From: Alphaproteobacteria bacterium Ga0077535
GTDB lineage: Bacteria > Pseudomonadota > Alphaproteobacteria > Caulobacterales > Aquidulcibacteraceae
Assembly: GCA_001464425.1 (NCBI GenBank)
Contig: LNEK01000026.1
Coordinates: forward strand, 186,001 to 250,000
Direction of reading: 5' to 3'
DNA length: 64,000 nt
The translations under genes were made by a program, and so were the position numbers. Below are positions 1 through 7,978 of the stretch, in pieces (position 1 is the stretch's first letter; each line of letters begins with the position of its first letter). The notes beneath the pieces were generated by a model. It was not told the origin of the DNA. It was given only the letters and a program-made list of their open reading frames with translations, and searched no databases.

Positions 1-630
1 GGCGCCTTAACTCAGATCGCAATGGCCGTGGTCCTTCTGCCGGTCACCATCGCGGCAGTCTTGGTGCGACCCAACCTGCTCACCGTACAAATCGATGAGA
101 TTCAAGATGTCGGCTTTCGAGGCGCCATCCTGGCGCCTGGCCCTCTCTTTGCCCTTGGCTTCTTTTCGCTTCTGATTGCGGCGTCCTTCATGCAGGCGGA
201 CGGCGCCATGATTGCGATTGGAGAAAGCGTATTCGCGGCGACGACAGAAGGTCAGTTTTGGATGGCCGCGTCACTCGTCGCGCCGTTGTTTTTTGCAGCA
301 ATCGGACTCGGCCTTATCTTTTTCTTGTCCGCGATTATCTGGCGACTAAAGCGGCGATCGCTTGAAGCGTCTTTGCGGGCCGGCCTCTATGCGCTGTTCG
401 GTGTAGTCTGCGTGCTCATCGTCGCAGAACCGCTCTCGCTCCAAATCGGCCCTAGCGAGACGAGCACAGTCTTTGCACCAGCTGTCGGCGCCGTCGTGGC
501 CAGCTGGGTGATCTTCTTTCACGCCAGAGCGCTCACAGGTCCGCTGGACCATGCAATTTCCCGCGTCGGGGCCGCGCTTTCTGCTGCCGCTTTTTGCATG
601 ATAGCGGTTGTCTTCAGTTACGGGAGATAG
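1..630 (+). CDS. Multi-pass membrane protein, unknown function, probably 5'-truncated
   Basis: The frame is open from the first base of the window. The first ATG is at 22, but the upstream codons are also open, so the true start probably lies outside. The readable 202 residues contain about five or six hydrophobic segments (roughly residues 1-15, 36-58, 80-106, 118-138, 153-172 and 182-200) joined by short loops, one of them basic (WRLKRRS near 107). I recognise no family motif. The gene ends 89 bases before the VOC gene on the same strand. Inner-membrane location is inferred from hydrophobicity only. Confidence 0.6.
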   Translation, partial: GALTQIAMAVVLLPVTIAAVLVRPNLLTVQIDEIQDVGFRGAILAPGPLFALGFFSLLIAASFMQADGAMIAIGESVFAATTEGQFWMAASLVAPLFFAAIGLGLIFFLSAIIWRLKRRSLEASLRAGLYALFGVVCVLIVAEPLSLQIGPSETSTVFAPAVGAVVASWVIFFHARALTGPLDHAISRVGAALSAAAFCMIAVVFSYGR

Positions 631-719
631 TGGCGTCCGGCGCGTGACGGCGCGCCGCGCGCGTTGCCATAAAGCTGAGGGCAAGCGAAACCTCTCGCGC
701 CTTTCCGCGTTTGCCACCC

Positions 720-1121
720 ATGCTCGATCACACCGGCTTCGTCGTTACCGACCTCGCGAAAGCGCGCCGTTTTTACGACGCTATCGCCAAAACGCTCGGG
801 CTGGCGACAGTCGATAATTTCGAAGGCTCGTTCCTGCTCGGAAAAGGACCGAACGAATTTCCCTATCTGTGGATCGGCACGCTGATCCCGTCGTATTGGG
901 TGGAAGGCTCCCGGCCCGGCATCAACCAGATGCACATCGCGTTTGCCGCCAAAGACAAGGCTGCGGTGGATGCGTTCTACAACGCGGCGCTCGAAAACGG
1001 CGGATCGGACAACGGCGCGCCTGGCCCGCGCGCGGGCGCCGGCGATTATTACGGCGCGTTCGTGCTCGATCCCGATGGCAACAACATCGAAGCCTGCTGC
1101 CGCGGCGCGGCGGCGCGTTAG
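720..1121 (+). CDS. VOC (glyoxalase/bleomycin-resistance) superfamily protein
   Basis: A 133-residue single-domain protein. The start DHTGFVVTDLAKARRFYD is the typical first beta-alpha unit of VOC enzymes, and the end FVLDPDGNNIEACC has the DPDGN(N/L)IE signature that closes the fold and carries the metal-ligand Glu. VOC proteins are soluble, usually dimeric, and include dioxygenases, isomerases, glyoxalases and binding proteins; the substrate cannot be named here. A TTG at 711 is in frame, but ATG 720 begins exactly at the family's N-terminus, so I chose it. It stands alone between two unrelated genes. Confidence 0.85.
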   Translation: MLDHTGFVVTDLAKARRFYDAIAKTLGLATVDNFEGSFLLGKGPNEFPYLWIGTLIPSYWVEGSRPGINQMHIAFAAKDKAAVDAFYNAALENGGSDNGAPGPRAGAGDYYGAFVLDPDGNNIEACCRGAAAR

Positions 1122-1250
1122 CATCGCGGCGTTCGGGAAGCTGGATAGAAACACGCTCTATCCCTCAGCAAACAACACAAAAACCGCCGCGAGCGCGGCC
1201 GCCCGCCCGCACCAATCCGACTGCCTCGCAGCGCCGGTATGCTTGCGCGC

Positions 1251-1787
1251 ATGCAACCCTCGCGAAAACCACTTGTCTCCAATCACCGTCTCGCCAGGTA
1301 TCTCGCCTGGACCGGGGCGCTGTTGGCGTGGTTTGCGCGTGGAAAGCCGACACGCACGCGCGCAGATGCGCGCCATCGGCGCCGTTATGGCCATCTCGGT
1401 ATCGCGGCGCTGACGCGCTTTGTGCGCAACGTCATTATTCTGCGCGCAATTCAGCTTTTGTGTCCGTACGCGAGCGTAAGCGCGCGCCGCCGCATCGAAC
1501 GGCCAGCGGCTACTCCGTTTGGCTGCAGGCTTGGCCGCTCGCCGCGTCGGCGATTGCGCCCGTTCGCAGGCGGTTGGCTACGCCGACAACTCAAAGTGCG
1601 AGGCAATTTTGCGCAACGCGTCGCGCACCTGATTGCGGCGCTGCGCCACTATCGCGGCCTCGCGGCTTATCTTGCGTGGAAGCGCCGACGCTTCGTTTGG
1701 AAATGTGCGATCATTCTCGTCTGGTCGGCGCCAGCGCGCATCGGCGGCGTCGTTGCGCCCGCGCCGCTTGCGGCTGACAGCTCCTAA
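1251..1787 (+). CDS. Arginine-rich hypothetical protein
   Basis: A 178-residue frame (an alternative ATG lies at 1239) rich in Arg, Ala and Leu. Two moderately hydrophobic stretches lie near residues 20-33 and 155-170, and a helical part near 125-155 (FAQRVAHLIAALRHYRGLAAY) is less random-looking than the shadow frames here. Several overlapping frames are open on both strands because of base composition, so the assignment is uncertain. It resembles small, poorly characterised proteins of Caulobacterales, but I can assign no function or domain. Confidence 0.4.
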   Translation: MQPSRKPLVSNHRLARYLAWTGALLAWFARGKPTRTRADARHRRRYGHLGIAALTRFVRNVIILRAIQLLCPYASVSARRRIERPAATPFGCRLGRSPRRRLRPFAGGWLRRQLKVRGNFAQRVAHLIAALRHYRGLAAYLAWKRRRFVWKCAIILVWSAPARIGGVVAPAPLAADSS

Positions 1788-1850
1788 GCGCCCGAAAACT
1801 TTATCCTTCGCGCCGTGCTGAGTCGCCTCAGCGCGGGCGCCTTCGCGCGC

Positions 1851-2414
1851 CTATCGCGTGGGCGTCAGAAAAAGCACCTTTGCCGCGCCGTAGCTGCGTT
1901 CATCCAGCGTCGTGAAGCCTAGCGTCGCCGGCGTTTCGTCGGCCGCGCACTCGAACACAATCAGCGCCTCATCGCTCATCCAGCTGCCTTTGCGCAGTCC
2001 GCTCAAAGCGCGCTCGCCTAAACCCTTGTGATAGGGAGGATCCAGAAACACGAGATCGAACGGATCGCCGAGGCCGGCGGGTTTGGGGCCAAGATCTGTG
2101 GCGTCGCGGCGGTGGATGCGGGTCGTTCCAAAGAGGCCCAGCGCCTCGATATTGTCACGGATCGCGCCGCGGGCGGCGGCTTCCGTTTCCACAAACAGCG
2201 CAAAGCTCGCACCGCGGGACATAGCCTCAAGGCCCAATGCGCCCGAGCCGGCGAAGAGGTCCAGAACCCGCCGGCCGTGGAGCCCGGGCGACCATTCGGC
2301 GTGGGCCAGCACGTTGAACACCGCTTCGCGGGCGCGATCACCCGTAGGGCGTGTATCGCGTCCCGCGGGCGCGGTGATCGCGCGGCCTTTATGGGTGCCT
2401 CCGACAATGCGCAT
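1851..2414 (-). CDS. rsmD: 16S rRNA (guanine(966)-N(2))-methyltransferase RsmD
   Basis: A 187-residue SAM-dependent methyltransferase that modifies G966 of 16S rRNA in assembled 30S particles. It starts MRIVGGTHKGR, the typical RsmD N-terminus, then TRPTGDRAREAVFN (21-34), the SAM-binding motif DLFAGSGALGLEA (52-64) and the catalytic DPPY (125-128). An ATG four codons upstream (2426) is possible. The frame remains open further upstream to 2732, but that part is antisense to the terC leader and has no family similarity. The gene is divergent from terC, with about 145 bases between starts. Confidence 0.95.
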   Translation of the reverse strand: MRIVGGTHKGRAITAPAGRDTRPTGDRAREAVFNVLAHAEWSPGLHGRRVLDLFAGSGALGLEAMSRGASFALFVETEAAARGAIRDNIEALGLFGTTRIHRRDATDLGPKPAGLGDPFDLVFLDPPYHKGLGERALSGLRKGSWMSDEALIVFECAADETPATLGFTTLDERSYGAAKVLFLTPTR

Positions 2415-2559
2415 GGCTCCGCTCATGCGACGGGACGCGTTCAGAATCAATCCGCTAGCGGGTGGCAGCGGGCCAGGTGCTGAATTCATCGCAGCCCGCT
2501 TGACCCGTTCCATGGCATTGCCCAGAAGGTCCGGCCACTGCCGTGGGGAGTTGAACAAC

Positions 2560-3270
2560 GTGGATACTTTAGCCGCCCATTTCGCGGAATTGTTCAATCC
2601 CGATCTCGCAGTCGCAAATTTCGCAGCCCTGTTCGCGGTCATTCTGATCGACTTGGCGCTGGCGGGCGATAATGCCGTCGCCGTTGGCCTCGCAGCTGCT
2701 GCGCTTCCTGCGGCGCAGCAACGCCGAGCCATTTTTTATGGCATCCTGATCGCGCTGGTTTTGCGGATCGTGTTCGCGACGATCACGCGCCAATTGCTCG
2801 AAATCGATTGGTTGCTGCTGGCGGGCGGGGCGCTGCTGTTCTGGGTGGCGTGGCGCATGTGGGACGATTTGCGCAAGCATCAGCCCGTGATGGTCGGCGA
2901 TCCGGTCGCCGGCGAGCACATGGCTGAGTCCGTGGCCTCGCACGGTGAAAAGCCAAAGACTTTCCTAAGCGCACTGATGACGATCATCATCGCTGACGTT
3001 TCGATGTCGCTCGATAACGTTCTCGCGGTCGCGGCGGTGTCTCGCCACAACGAAGTGATTATGTGGTTTGGCCTCGTTCTTTCAGTGGTGCTGATGGGCG
3101 TGGCCGCGACGATCATTGCGCGGGTCATCGAAAAGCACCGCTGGATCGCCATCGTCGGCATCGTGATCATCGTGTTCGCTGCGACGCGGATGGTTTGGGA
3201 AGGCGGCCATATTTTGTGGCCCGCTACGGTTCCAGGTCTGCCGAGCTTCCTGGGCGGCGGCGGTCACTAA
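2560..3270 (+). CDS. TerC family integral membrane protein (YjbE/YkoY type)
   Basis: A 236-residue membrane protein with about seven hydrophobic segments. It carries the two acidic intramembrane motifs of TerC proteins, DLALAGDNAVAV (31-42) and DVSMSLDNVLAV (146-157). The family is linked to metal-ion (notably manganese) export and tellurium resistance; the ion here is inferred only. I chose GTG 2560 because GGGGAG ends 9 bases before it and the protein then begins just before the first membrane segment. The frame stays open back to 2083, but that part only overlaps rsmD in antisense. Confidence 0.88.
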   Translation: MDTLAAHFAELFNPDLAVANFAALFAVILIDLALAGDNAVAVGLAAAALPAAQQRRAIFYGILIALVLRIVFATITRQLLEIDWLLLAGGALLFWVAWRMWDDLRKHQPVMVGDPVAGEHMAESVASHGEKPKTFLSALMTIIIADVSMSLDNVLAVAAVSRHNEVIMWFGLVLSVVLMGVAATIIARVIEKHRWIAIVGIVIIVFAATRMVWEGGHILWPATVPGLPSFLGGGGH

Positions 3271-4022
3271 TCGAGCGCGTCTTTGCCGAGCTGATCTTTC
3301 AGCACCTTGCGCGGAATTTCTTCAACCGCGCCAGGCTCCAACGCGCCGAGTTGGAACGGGCCGTATGAGGTTCGGATCAGCCGGTTCACCTTGAGTCCAA
3401 GCGCATCGAGAACCCGGCGGACTTCGCGGTTCTTGCCTTCGGTTATCGCCACATTGATCCACGAATTTGCGCCCGCGCCGCGCTCAAGTTTCGCTTCGAT
3501 CGAGCCGTAGCGAACTCCATCAACCGTGATGCCATCGCGCAATTGATCCAGCTCCGCTTGCTCGACCCGGCCAAAGGCGCGGGCGCGATAGCGTCGAACC
3601 CAGCCGTTCGCAGGCAGTTCAAGCCGGCGCGCGAGTTCGCCGTCATTCGTAAGCAGCAACAGTCCTTCAGAGTTGAGGTCGAGCCGGCCGACAGAAATAA
3701 CGCGCGGCATGTTCTCGGGCAGGTGCTGGAACACGGTTGGCCGGCCAGCAGGGTCGCGGTGCGTGGTCACTAGGCCCGAGGGCTTGTGATATCGCCAAAC
3801 CCGTGTGGGCTGTGCTGCTGCGATCGGGCGGCCATCGACCTGCACCTGATCGGCGGCGGTGACTTTGATCGCCGGCGTATCCAACACCACCCCGTTTAGC
3901 TTTACTCTGCCTTCGGCGATCAGCCGCTCGGCATCGCGGCGCGAACAGACGCCGGCCCGCGCCAGAAACTTGGCGATGCGCTCGGCGTCCGCGTTAGAAG
4001 GGGTGGAAGGAGTGATGGCCAT
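3267..4022 (-). CDS. rluB: Ribosomal large-subunit pseudouridine synthase, RsuA/RluB family
   Basis: A 251-residue protein with an N-terminal S4 RNA-binding domain (about 13-60; ARAGVCSRRDAERLI) followed by an RsuA/RluB/RluE/RluF catalytic domain. GRLDLNSEGLLLLTNDGEL (112-130) contains the catalytic Asp115, and the end has the family motif EGKNREVRRVLDALG. It converts uridine to pseudouridine in 23S rRNA; RluB (site 2605 in E. coli) is the best guess within the family. It overlaps the terC stop by four bases. Its start codon overlaps the start codon of the divergent gene at 4021, and no clear ribosome-binding site precedes it. Confidence 0.9.
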   Translation of the reverse strand: MAITPSTPSNADAERIAKFLARAGVCSRRDAERLIAEGRVKLNGVVLDTPAIKVTAADQVQVDGRPIAAAQPTRVWRYHKPSGLVTTHRDPAGRPTVFQHLPENMPRVISVGRLDLNSEGLLLLTNDGELARRLELPANGWVRRYRARAFGRVEQAELDQLRDGITVDGVRYGSIEAKLERGAGANSWINVAITEGKNREVRRVLDALGLKVNRLIRTSYGPFQLGALEPGAVEEIPRKVLKDQLGKDALD

Positions 4023-4341
4023 GTTCGCCGTGATCTACCGTTGGCGTGTCGTACCAGGGCTGGAGGCGCAATTCGAGGCCGGCTGGCGTCGCGGCACTGA
4101 GCGTATCGCCGCGGAGTTCGGCGGCTGGGGTTCGCGGCTACATAACGAGGGCGGGGGCGTCTACATCGCCTATGCGCAATGGCCCGATGAGGCGACCTAT
4201 TCCAGAGCGATGGAAAGCCGGATGCACCACTCAGACGATGAGGCGCGGAGCATGTACCGCGAGGCGATCGTGCCGGGCTCGTTCGAGACCTTGGCGTCTG
4301 GCGCGGTCGTTGCGGATCTGCTCGAGCTCAAACGCGCATGA
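4021..4341 (+). CDS. Antibiotic biosynthesis monooxygenase-like (ABM, dimeric alpha-beta barrel) protein
   Basis: A 106-residue protein with the pattern MFAVIYRWRVVPGLEAQFEAGW, typical of small ferredoxin-like ABM/DUF proteins, which act as monooxygenases, heme-degrading enzymes or unknowns. The substrate is not inferable. ATG 4021 has GGAAGGAG ending 8 bases upstream; the in-frame ATG at 4015 has only 2 bases of spacing, so 4021 is preferred. The stop overlaps the tadA start (ATGA), suggesting translational coupling. Its ribosome-binding site lies inside the first codons of the divergent rluB. Confidence 0.75.
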   Translation: MFAVIYRWRVVPGLEAQFEAGWRRGTERIAAEFGGWGSRLHNEGGGVYIAYAQWPDEATYSRAMESRMHHSDDEARSMYREAIVPGSFETLASGAVVADLLELKRA

Positions 4342-4796
4342 GCGACCTGCTTTATATGGACATGGCGCTGTCGCTCGCCCGCACGGCGGCGGAGTTGGGC
4401 GAGACGCCGGTAGGCTGCGTGATTGTCGATGAGGCGACCGGTGAGGTGGTTGCTGGCGCAGCGAATGGGCCGATTGGCCTCACCGATCCCACCGCCCATG
4501 CGGAGATATTGGCGTTACGGCGAGCGGCCGAGGTGGTGGGTAATTATCGGCTGCGCCCGAACTTGACGCTTTATGTGACGCTGGAACCGTGTGCGATGTG
4601 TGCGGGCGCCATCAGCCATGCGCGCATCGCGCGGGTGGTGTATGGGGCGAGCGATCCGAAAAGCGGCGGCGTGGCGCACGGGGCAAAGGTGTTCGAGCAT
4701 CCGCAATGCCATTGGAAGCCAGCGGTGACGGACGGCGTTCAGGCGGACGAAGCAGCAAAGCTGCTTAAGGATTTCTTTAAAGCCCGGCGAAGCTGA
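4338..4796 (+). CDS. tadA: tRNA-specific adenosine deaminase TadA
   Basis: A 152-residue zinc deaminase of the CDA fold. H54-A-E56 provides a zinc ligand and the proton shuttle, and PCAMC (84-88) supplies the two Cys ligands (C85, C88). The enzyme deaminates A34 to inosine in the anticodon of tRNA-Arg(ACG), enabling decoding of CGN codons, and is usually essential. Length and motif spacing match TadA rather than guanine deaminase. It overlaps the upstream ABM gene by four bases. Confidence 0.93.
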   Translation: MSDLLYMDMALSLARTAAELGETPVGCVIVDEATGEVVAGAANGPIGLTDPTAHAEILALRRAAEVVGNYRLRPNLTLYVTLEPCAMCAGAISHARIARVVYGASDPKSGGVAHGAKVFEHPQCHWKPAVTDGVQADEAAKLLKDFFKARRS

Positions 4797-4807
4797 GGGG
4801 ACAGGTA

Positions 4808-5251
4808 ATGGCGCTTTCTGACGTGCAGACACTTTATTTCGAGGACCTCAGCGTCGGCTTGCGCGAAACATACGCCAAGCTCGTGACATCGGAAGATATC
4901 GTCGCATTCGCGGAGATCAGCGGCGATCGCAATCCGATCCATCTCTCCGACGAGTTCGCCGCCAAGACGCCGTTCGGCAGCCGCATCGCGCACGGTATTT
5001 TCACCGCGAGCTTGATCTCGGCCGTCATTGGCACGCGCCTGCCAGGGCCTGGGGCCATCTATATCTCGCAAAACTTGCGCTTTTTGGCGCCAGTGCGGAT
5101 TGGCGACACGGTTGAGACAAGCGTTGAAATCGTTGAACTGATTGATCGCGGCCGCCGCGCCAAGTTGCGCTGCGCGTGCAAGGTCGGGGACGTGCTGGTG
5201 CTGGAAGGTGAAGCAGAGGTTAAAGTCCCGCCGCGTCCGTCCGTAGCTTAA
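4808..5251 (+). CDS. MaoC-like hot-dog hydratase, (R)-specific enoyl-CoA hydratase type
   Basis: A 147-residue hot-dog fold protein. The hydratase-2 motif is present: FAEISGDRNPIHLSDEFA gives catalytic D40 and H45, followed by SRIAHGIFTASLISAVIGT. Proteins of this size are PhaJ-like, hydrating trans-2-enoyl-CoA to (R)-3-hydroxyacyl-CoA and feeding polyhydroxyalkanoate or other lipid routes; chain-length preference is unknown. It starts 11 bases after the tadA stop, with GAGGGGACAG as a plausible ribosome site, so it is probably co-transcribed with tadA. Confidence 0.85.
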   Translation: MALSDVQTLYFEDLSVGLRETYAKLVTSEDIVAFAEISGDRNPIHLSDEFAAKTPFGSRIAHGIFTASLISAVIGTRLPGPGAIYISQNLRFLAPVRIGDTVETSVEIVELIDRGRRAKLRCACKVGDVLVLEGEAEVKVPPRPSVA

Positions 5252-5305
5252 AGTTCACTAACCGCGTTTGCGAAATGTTTGCTGTTTACCCGCTAAGGCT
5301 GTGGG

Positions 5306-6442
5306 GTGAGTAAAACTGATGGCAGACGCGACCTATCCCTGATCCGCGCAAGCGGCTCGACGGCGCGCGTCCTGAATCTGGCGGCGGTGTTCGAGCGCTT
5401 CGGCGAGACCGAGGAATACGTGACCAAGCCGTTGTTTCGCAGCAAACAGCTGAACCGCGCTCTGATTATCAAGCACGCGGTGCGCAAATCCGAGCGGGAC
5501 CTGTTCGAACTGCCGCTGCGGTCGACCACCAAGATTATTCTTCCATACTCCACCAAGGAGTTGGAGCTCGGCGGCGTCTCTGTTCTTGTGCGCGAGCGGC
5601 GCTGGGAAAAAGTTTTGCGCCAGGCCGCCAACGGCGATCAGGACCCAGTCGCCTTTGAGGCAGATCTGGAATTGGTGCGCATGCTTTCGTCGCTGCCGTC
5701 GTTCGATCCGTTCCTTATGCGTGAGCGGCTCCGCCATGCAGGCGTGGAGCCAGCGCGCTGCTATTTCGATCTGGCTGAGGCCGATATCTCGCGGATGCGT
5801 GCTTTCGTGAGCAAGGAGATCAGCCAGCTGATCGACCTCGCATTCGCGACAGGCGGGCGCGGCTCGGGCGATTTGTCGTCGCGCTTGGCGGAAAAACTGA
5901 TGACGGACGAGAGCGCTAAGTCGCTCGATCCGTTGCGGCAAACACTTCGTCTTTCCGGCGAGGATTACGTCGAAGGCGTTTTCGCCTGGAAGGGCTTTCT
6001 CTATTACAAGTGGCTGATGGCGGAGTTTCGCCCGCAGCTGGCGTCGTTCAAGCCACAATTCGAAGCATGCCGCGTAACGGGCGTGACGACCGAAGAGCGC
6101 CGCGAGCTCGCGATCATCCGCCAGACCATCCTGAAGATGATGGAAAGCGCGACTGCGCGCGTTGAAGAGTCACTCCTTGAGTACGGCGCCGCGTTCGCCG
6201 CTCTTGCCGGCGGTGACGCCAGTGCGTTCCGGAACTTCCTCTTGAAAGCGCCGTCACTCTTCATCCCGATCGGTGAGGCCGTTGGCGTCATTCGTCATAT
6301 CGAGTCGTTCTGGCGTTTCCGTTTCCCGAACGGCGGCATGTCGCTCCTCGATGCAGATGAAGCGATGGAAGTGTTCCACGACTTCGAGATGAGCCTCTCC
6401 GGCGTTGAGCTGCTGCGTGAGAACGCGTCGGCCGCCGCCTAG
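5306..6442 (+). CDS. Conserved hypothetical protein, 378 aa, soluble
   Basis: Starts with GTG (SKTDGRRDLSLIRASG). The protein has no signal peptide or membrane segment and is mostly alpha-helical with many charged residues, for example the helices around RKSERDLFELP (60-70), RRELAIIRQTILKMMESAT (about 268-286) and a C-terminal EVFHDFEMSLSGVELLREN. I recognise no catalytic motif or named domain. Coding statistics look normal for the region, and it fills the space between the MaoC gene and the convergent ribF, overlapping the ribF stop by four bases. Function unknown. Confidence 0.8.
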   Translation: MSKTDGRRDLSLIRASGSTARVLNLAAVFERFGETEEYVTKPLFRSKQLNRALIIKHAVRKSERDLFELPLRSTTKIILPYSTKELELGGVSVLVRERRWEKVLRQAANGDQDPVAFEADLELVRMLSSLPSFDPFLMRERLRHAGVEPARCYFDLAEADISRMRAFVSKEISQLIDLAFATGGRGSGDLSSRLAEKLMTDESAKSLDPLRQTLRLSGEDYVEGVFAWKGFLYYKWLMAEFRPQLASFKPQFEACRVTGVTTEERRELAIIRQTILKMMESATARVEESLLEYGAAFAALAGGDASAFRNFLLKAPSLFIPIGEAVGVIRHIESFWRFRFPNGGMSLLDADEAMEVFHDFEMSLSGVELLRENASAAA

Positions 6443-7368
6443 ACGCCGATCAATGCGCGCCGCGCCTGAATTGCATCTTGCTGCATTTGAACTTTGAGCG
6501 CCTCGACACCGTCGAATTTCGCTTCATCCCTTAGGAAGGCGACCAGTTCGACTTCAATGCGCTGCCCGTAAAGGTCGCCGCTGAAATCGAGAAGGTGGGT
6601 TTCCAGCAATGGCTCCGGCAGAGCGCCTACGGTAGGATTTACGCCGATGCTGGAGACCCCGGGGAGCAATACGCCATCGCCGAGATCGACGCGCGTCGCA
6701 TAAACGCCAAGGCGGGGCCGGACGTAATCTGCGAGAGCGATATTCGCGGTTGGCATCCCGAGGGTGCGGCCTCGTTCAAACCCGTGCTGGACTTCGCCCT
6801 CGATCGCCCACGGGCGGCCGAGCAGTTCGGCGGCTTGCTTCATGTCGCCGGCGACGATGGCTTTGCGGATGAGCGTTGATGAGATTTTTGCGGCGCCGCC
6901 AACGGGCGCCACGGGATCGACGCTAAAGCCGAGTTCCTCGCCGAGCTTACGCAAACTTTCGGCGTCTCCCATGCGGTCGCGGCCGAAGCGAAAATCGGCG
7001 CCAATGCTGACATGGCGTACGCCGATGCTGTCGTGGAGCAGGCGTTCGGCGAATTCACGATCGGTGGAGCGCGCGAGGCTGGCGTCAAAGCCGATCTCGA
7101 ACACCTCTTCGACTTCAAGCGCCGCGAGTGCGCGCGCGCGCTGCCCTGATGTCTGCAGGCGAAAGGGCGGCGCCTCCGGTTGAAAGAAACGCCGCGGGTG
7201 CGGTTCGAACACTATAACGCCAAGCGCTGCGCCTAAGCGTTCGCCGGCAGTGCGCGCAGATGCGATTACAGCTTGGTGACCGAGATGCACGCCGTCGAAA
7301 TTGCCGAGCGCCACTGAAGCGCCGCGCGCATCATCAGGGATCGTGCTTGAGGGGCTGTGCGGCGGCAT
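6439..7368 (-). CDS. ribF: Bifunctional riboflavin kinase / FAD synthetase RibF
   Basis: A 309-residue two-domain enzyme making FMN and then FAD. The N-terminal nucleotidyltransferase domain has GNFDGVHLGH (22-31) and ISSTLIRKAI (162-171). The C-terminal flavokinase domain has GRTLGMPTANI (200-210) and GVNPT with LLDFSGDLYGQ further on. ATG 7368 is preferred; the frame opens 10 codons earlier at a TTG (7398), giving a non-conserved leader. No FMN riboswitch was seen upstream. It transcribes away from the CheY-like gene. Confidence 0.94.
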   Translation of the reverse strand: MPPHSPSSTIPDDARGASVALGNFDGVHLGHQAVIASARTAGERLGAALGVIVFEPHPRRFFQPEAPPFRLQTSGQRARALAALEVEEVFEIGFDASLARSTDREFAERLLHDSIGVRHVSIGADFRFGRDRMGDAESLRKLGEELGFSVDPVAPVGGAAKISSTLIRKAIVAGDMKQAAELLGRPWAIEGEVQHGFERGRTLGMPTANIALADYVRPRLGVYATRVDLGDGVLLPGVSSIGVNPTVGALPEPLLETHLLDFSGDLYGQRIEVELVAFLRDEAKFDGVEALKVQMQQDAIQARRALIGV

Positions 7369-7464
7369 ACCTTCACAAACCCTTGCTGTTTTGAGCAATC
7401 AACGCGTCGTGCATTGCCAAATAGTATCCGATCGCCGCGCAAAAGTGCGCATCTTCACGCATGC

Positions 7465-7479
7465 TTAAGTGCTGTTTTA
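7465..7479 (+). promoter_or_regulatory. Candidate CtrA-type box upstream of the CheY-like gene
   Basis: The sequence TTAA-GTGCTGT-TTTA is one mismatch from the Caulobacterales CtrA full site TTAA-N7-TTAA. It lies about 150 bases upstream of the receiver gene at 7631 and 100 bases upstream of the divergent ribF. CtrA commonly controls motility and chemotaxis genes in this order. Such a short AT-rich motif can occur by chance. Confidence 0.3.
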
Positions 7480-7630
7480 CCGAAAATTCTCGCCTCTTTG
7501 CTATCCGTCATTGCAACGACACGGCGCAATAAATGCCGGTAACGTCTCGCCGCTGGGTCGTCGCACCCCGATCCGGCGGCGGGCGCGACCGACATAAGAG
7601 ACGCCGGCGGGGTATGCGGGAAAAGCGTTC

Positions 7631-7978
7631 ATGGCCGTCTCTATGACAATGCCGATTCTGATCGTCGATGATTACAACACGATGATCCGGATCCTGCGCA
7701 ATCTTCTCCGCCAACTTGGATTCTCGAACATCGACGAGGCCAATGACGGCGCTGCCGCTTTGGCCAAAATGCGCACCAAAGATTATGCGCTGGTGATTTC
7801 AGACGCCAATATGGGTCTGCAGAGCAGTGTGCGCGGCGATGCGCGCATGAGCAAAACACCGATCGTTATGGTCGCCAACGACAATGGCGCAGCGCCTGAC
7901 GCGGCGGCCTATATTGTCGCGCCGTTCAATGCGCAAGCGTTGAAGAGCAAACTGGTCTCCGTGATCGGCGCGTTCTAA
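7631..7978 (+). CDS. CheY-like single-domain receiver, degenerate
   Basis: A 115-residue receiver. The N-terminal half matches chemotaxis-type CheY closely: ILIVDDYNTMIRILRNLL with acidic D13/D14, and phospho-acceptor D58 in ALVISDAN. The second half is eroded. The loop after D58 is shortened, the switch Thr/Ser is replaced (MVAN, A82), the alpha4 region is several residues short, and the conserved Lys of the KPF motif is Ala (IVAPFNAQ, A97). Normal CheY proteins are about 125-130 aa. Phosphorylation-dependent switching is therefore doubtful; it may be a decoy or a decaying paralogue. It overlaps the convergent SDR stop by four bases. Confidence 0.85.
   Translation: MAVSMTMPILIVDDYNTMIRILRNLLRQLGFSNIDEANDGAAALAKMRTKDYALVISDANMGLQSSVRGDARMSKTPIVMVANDNGAAPDAAAYIVAPFNAQALKSKLVSVIGAF

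Noticed and set aside
869-1777. A 302-codon plus-strand frame overlapping the VOC gene and the next gene
   Set aside because: Arg-rich composition without any domain, and it overlaps a clearly recognisable VOC gene in another frame; a GC-driven shadow.
2083-2559. N-terminal extension of the TerC frame across rsmD
   Set aside because: The protein before GTG 2560 is only antisense to rsmD and lacks the family N-terminus.
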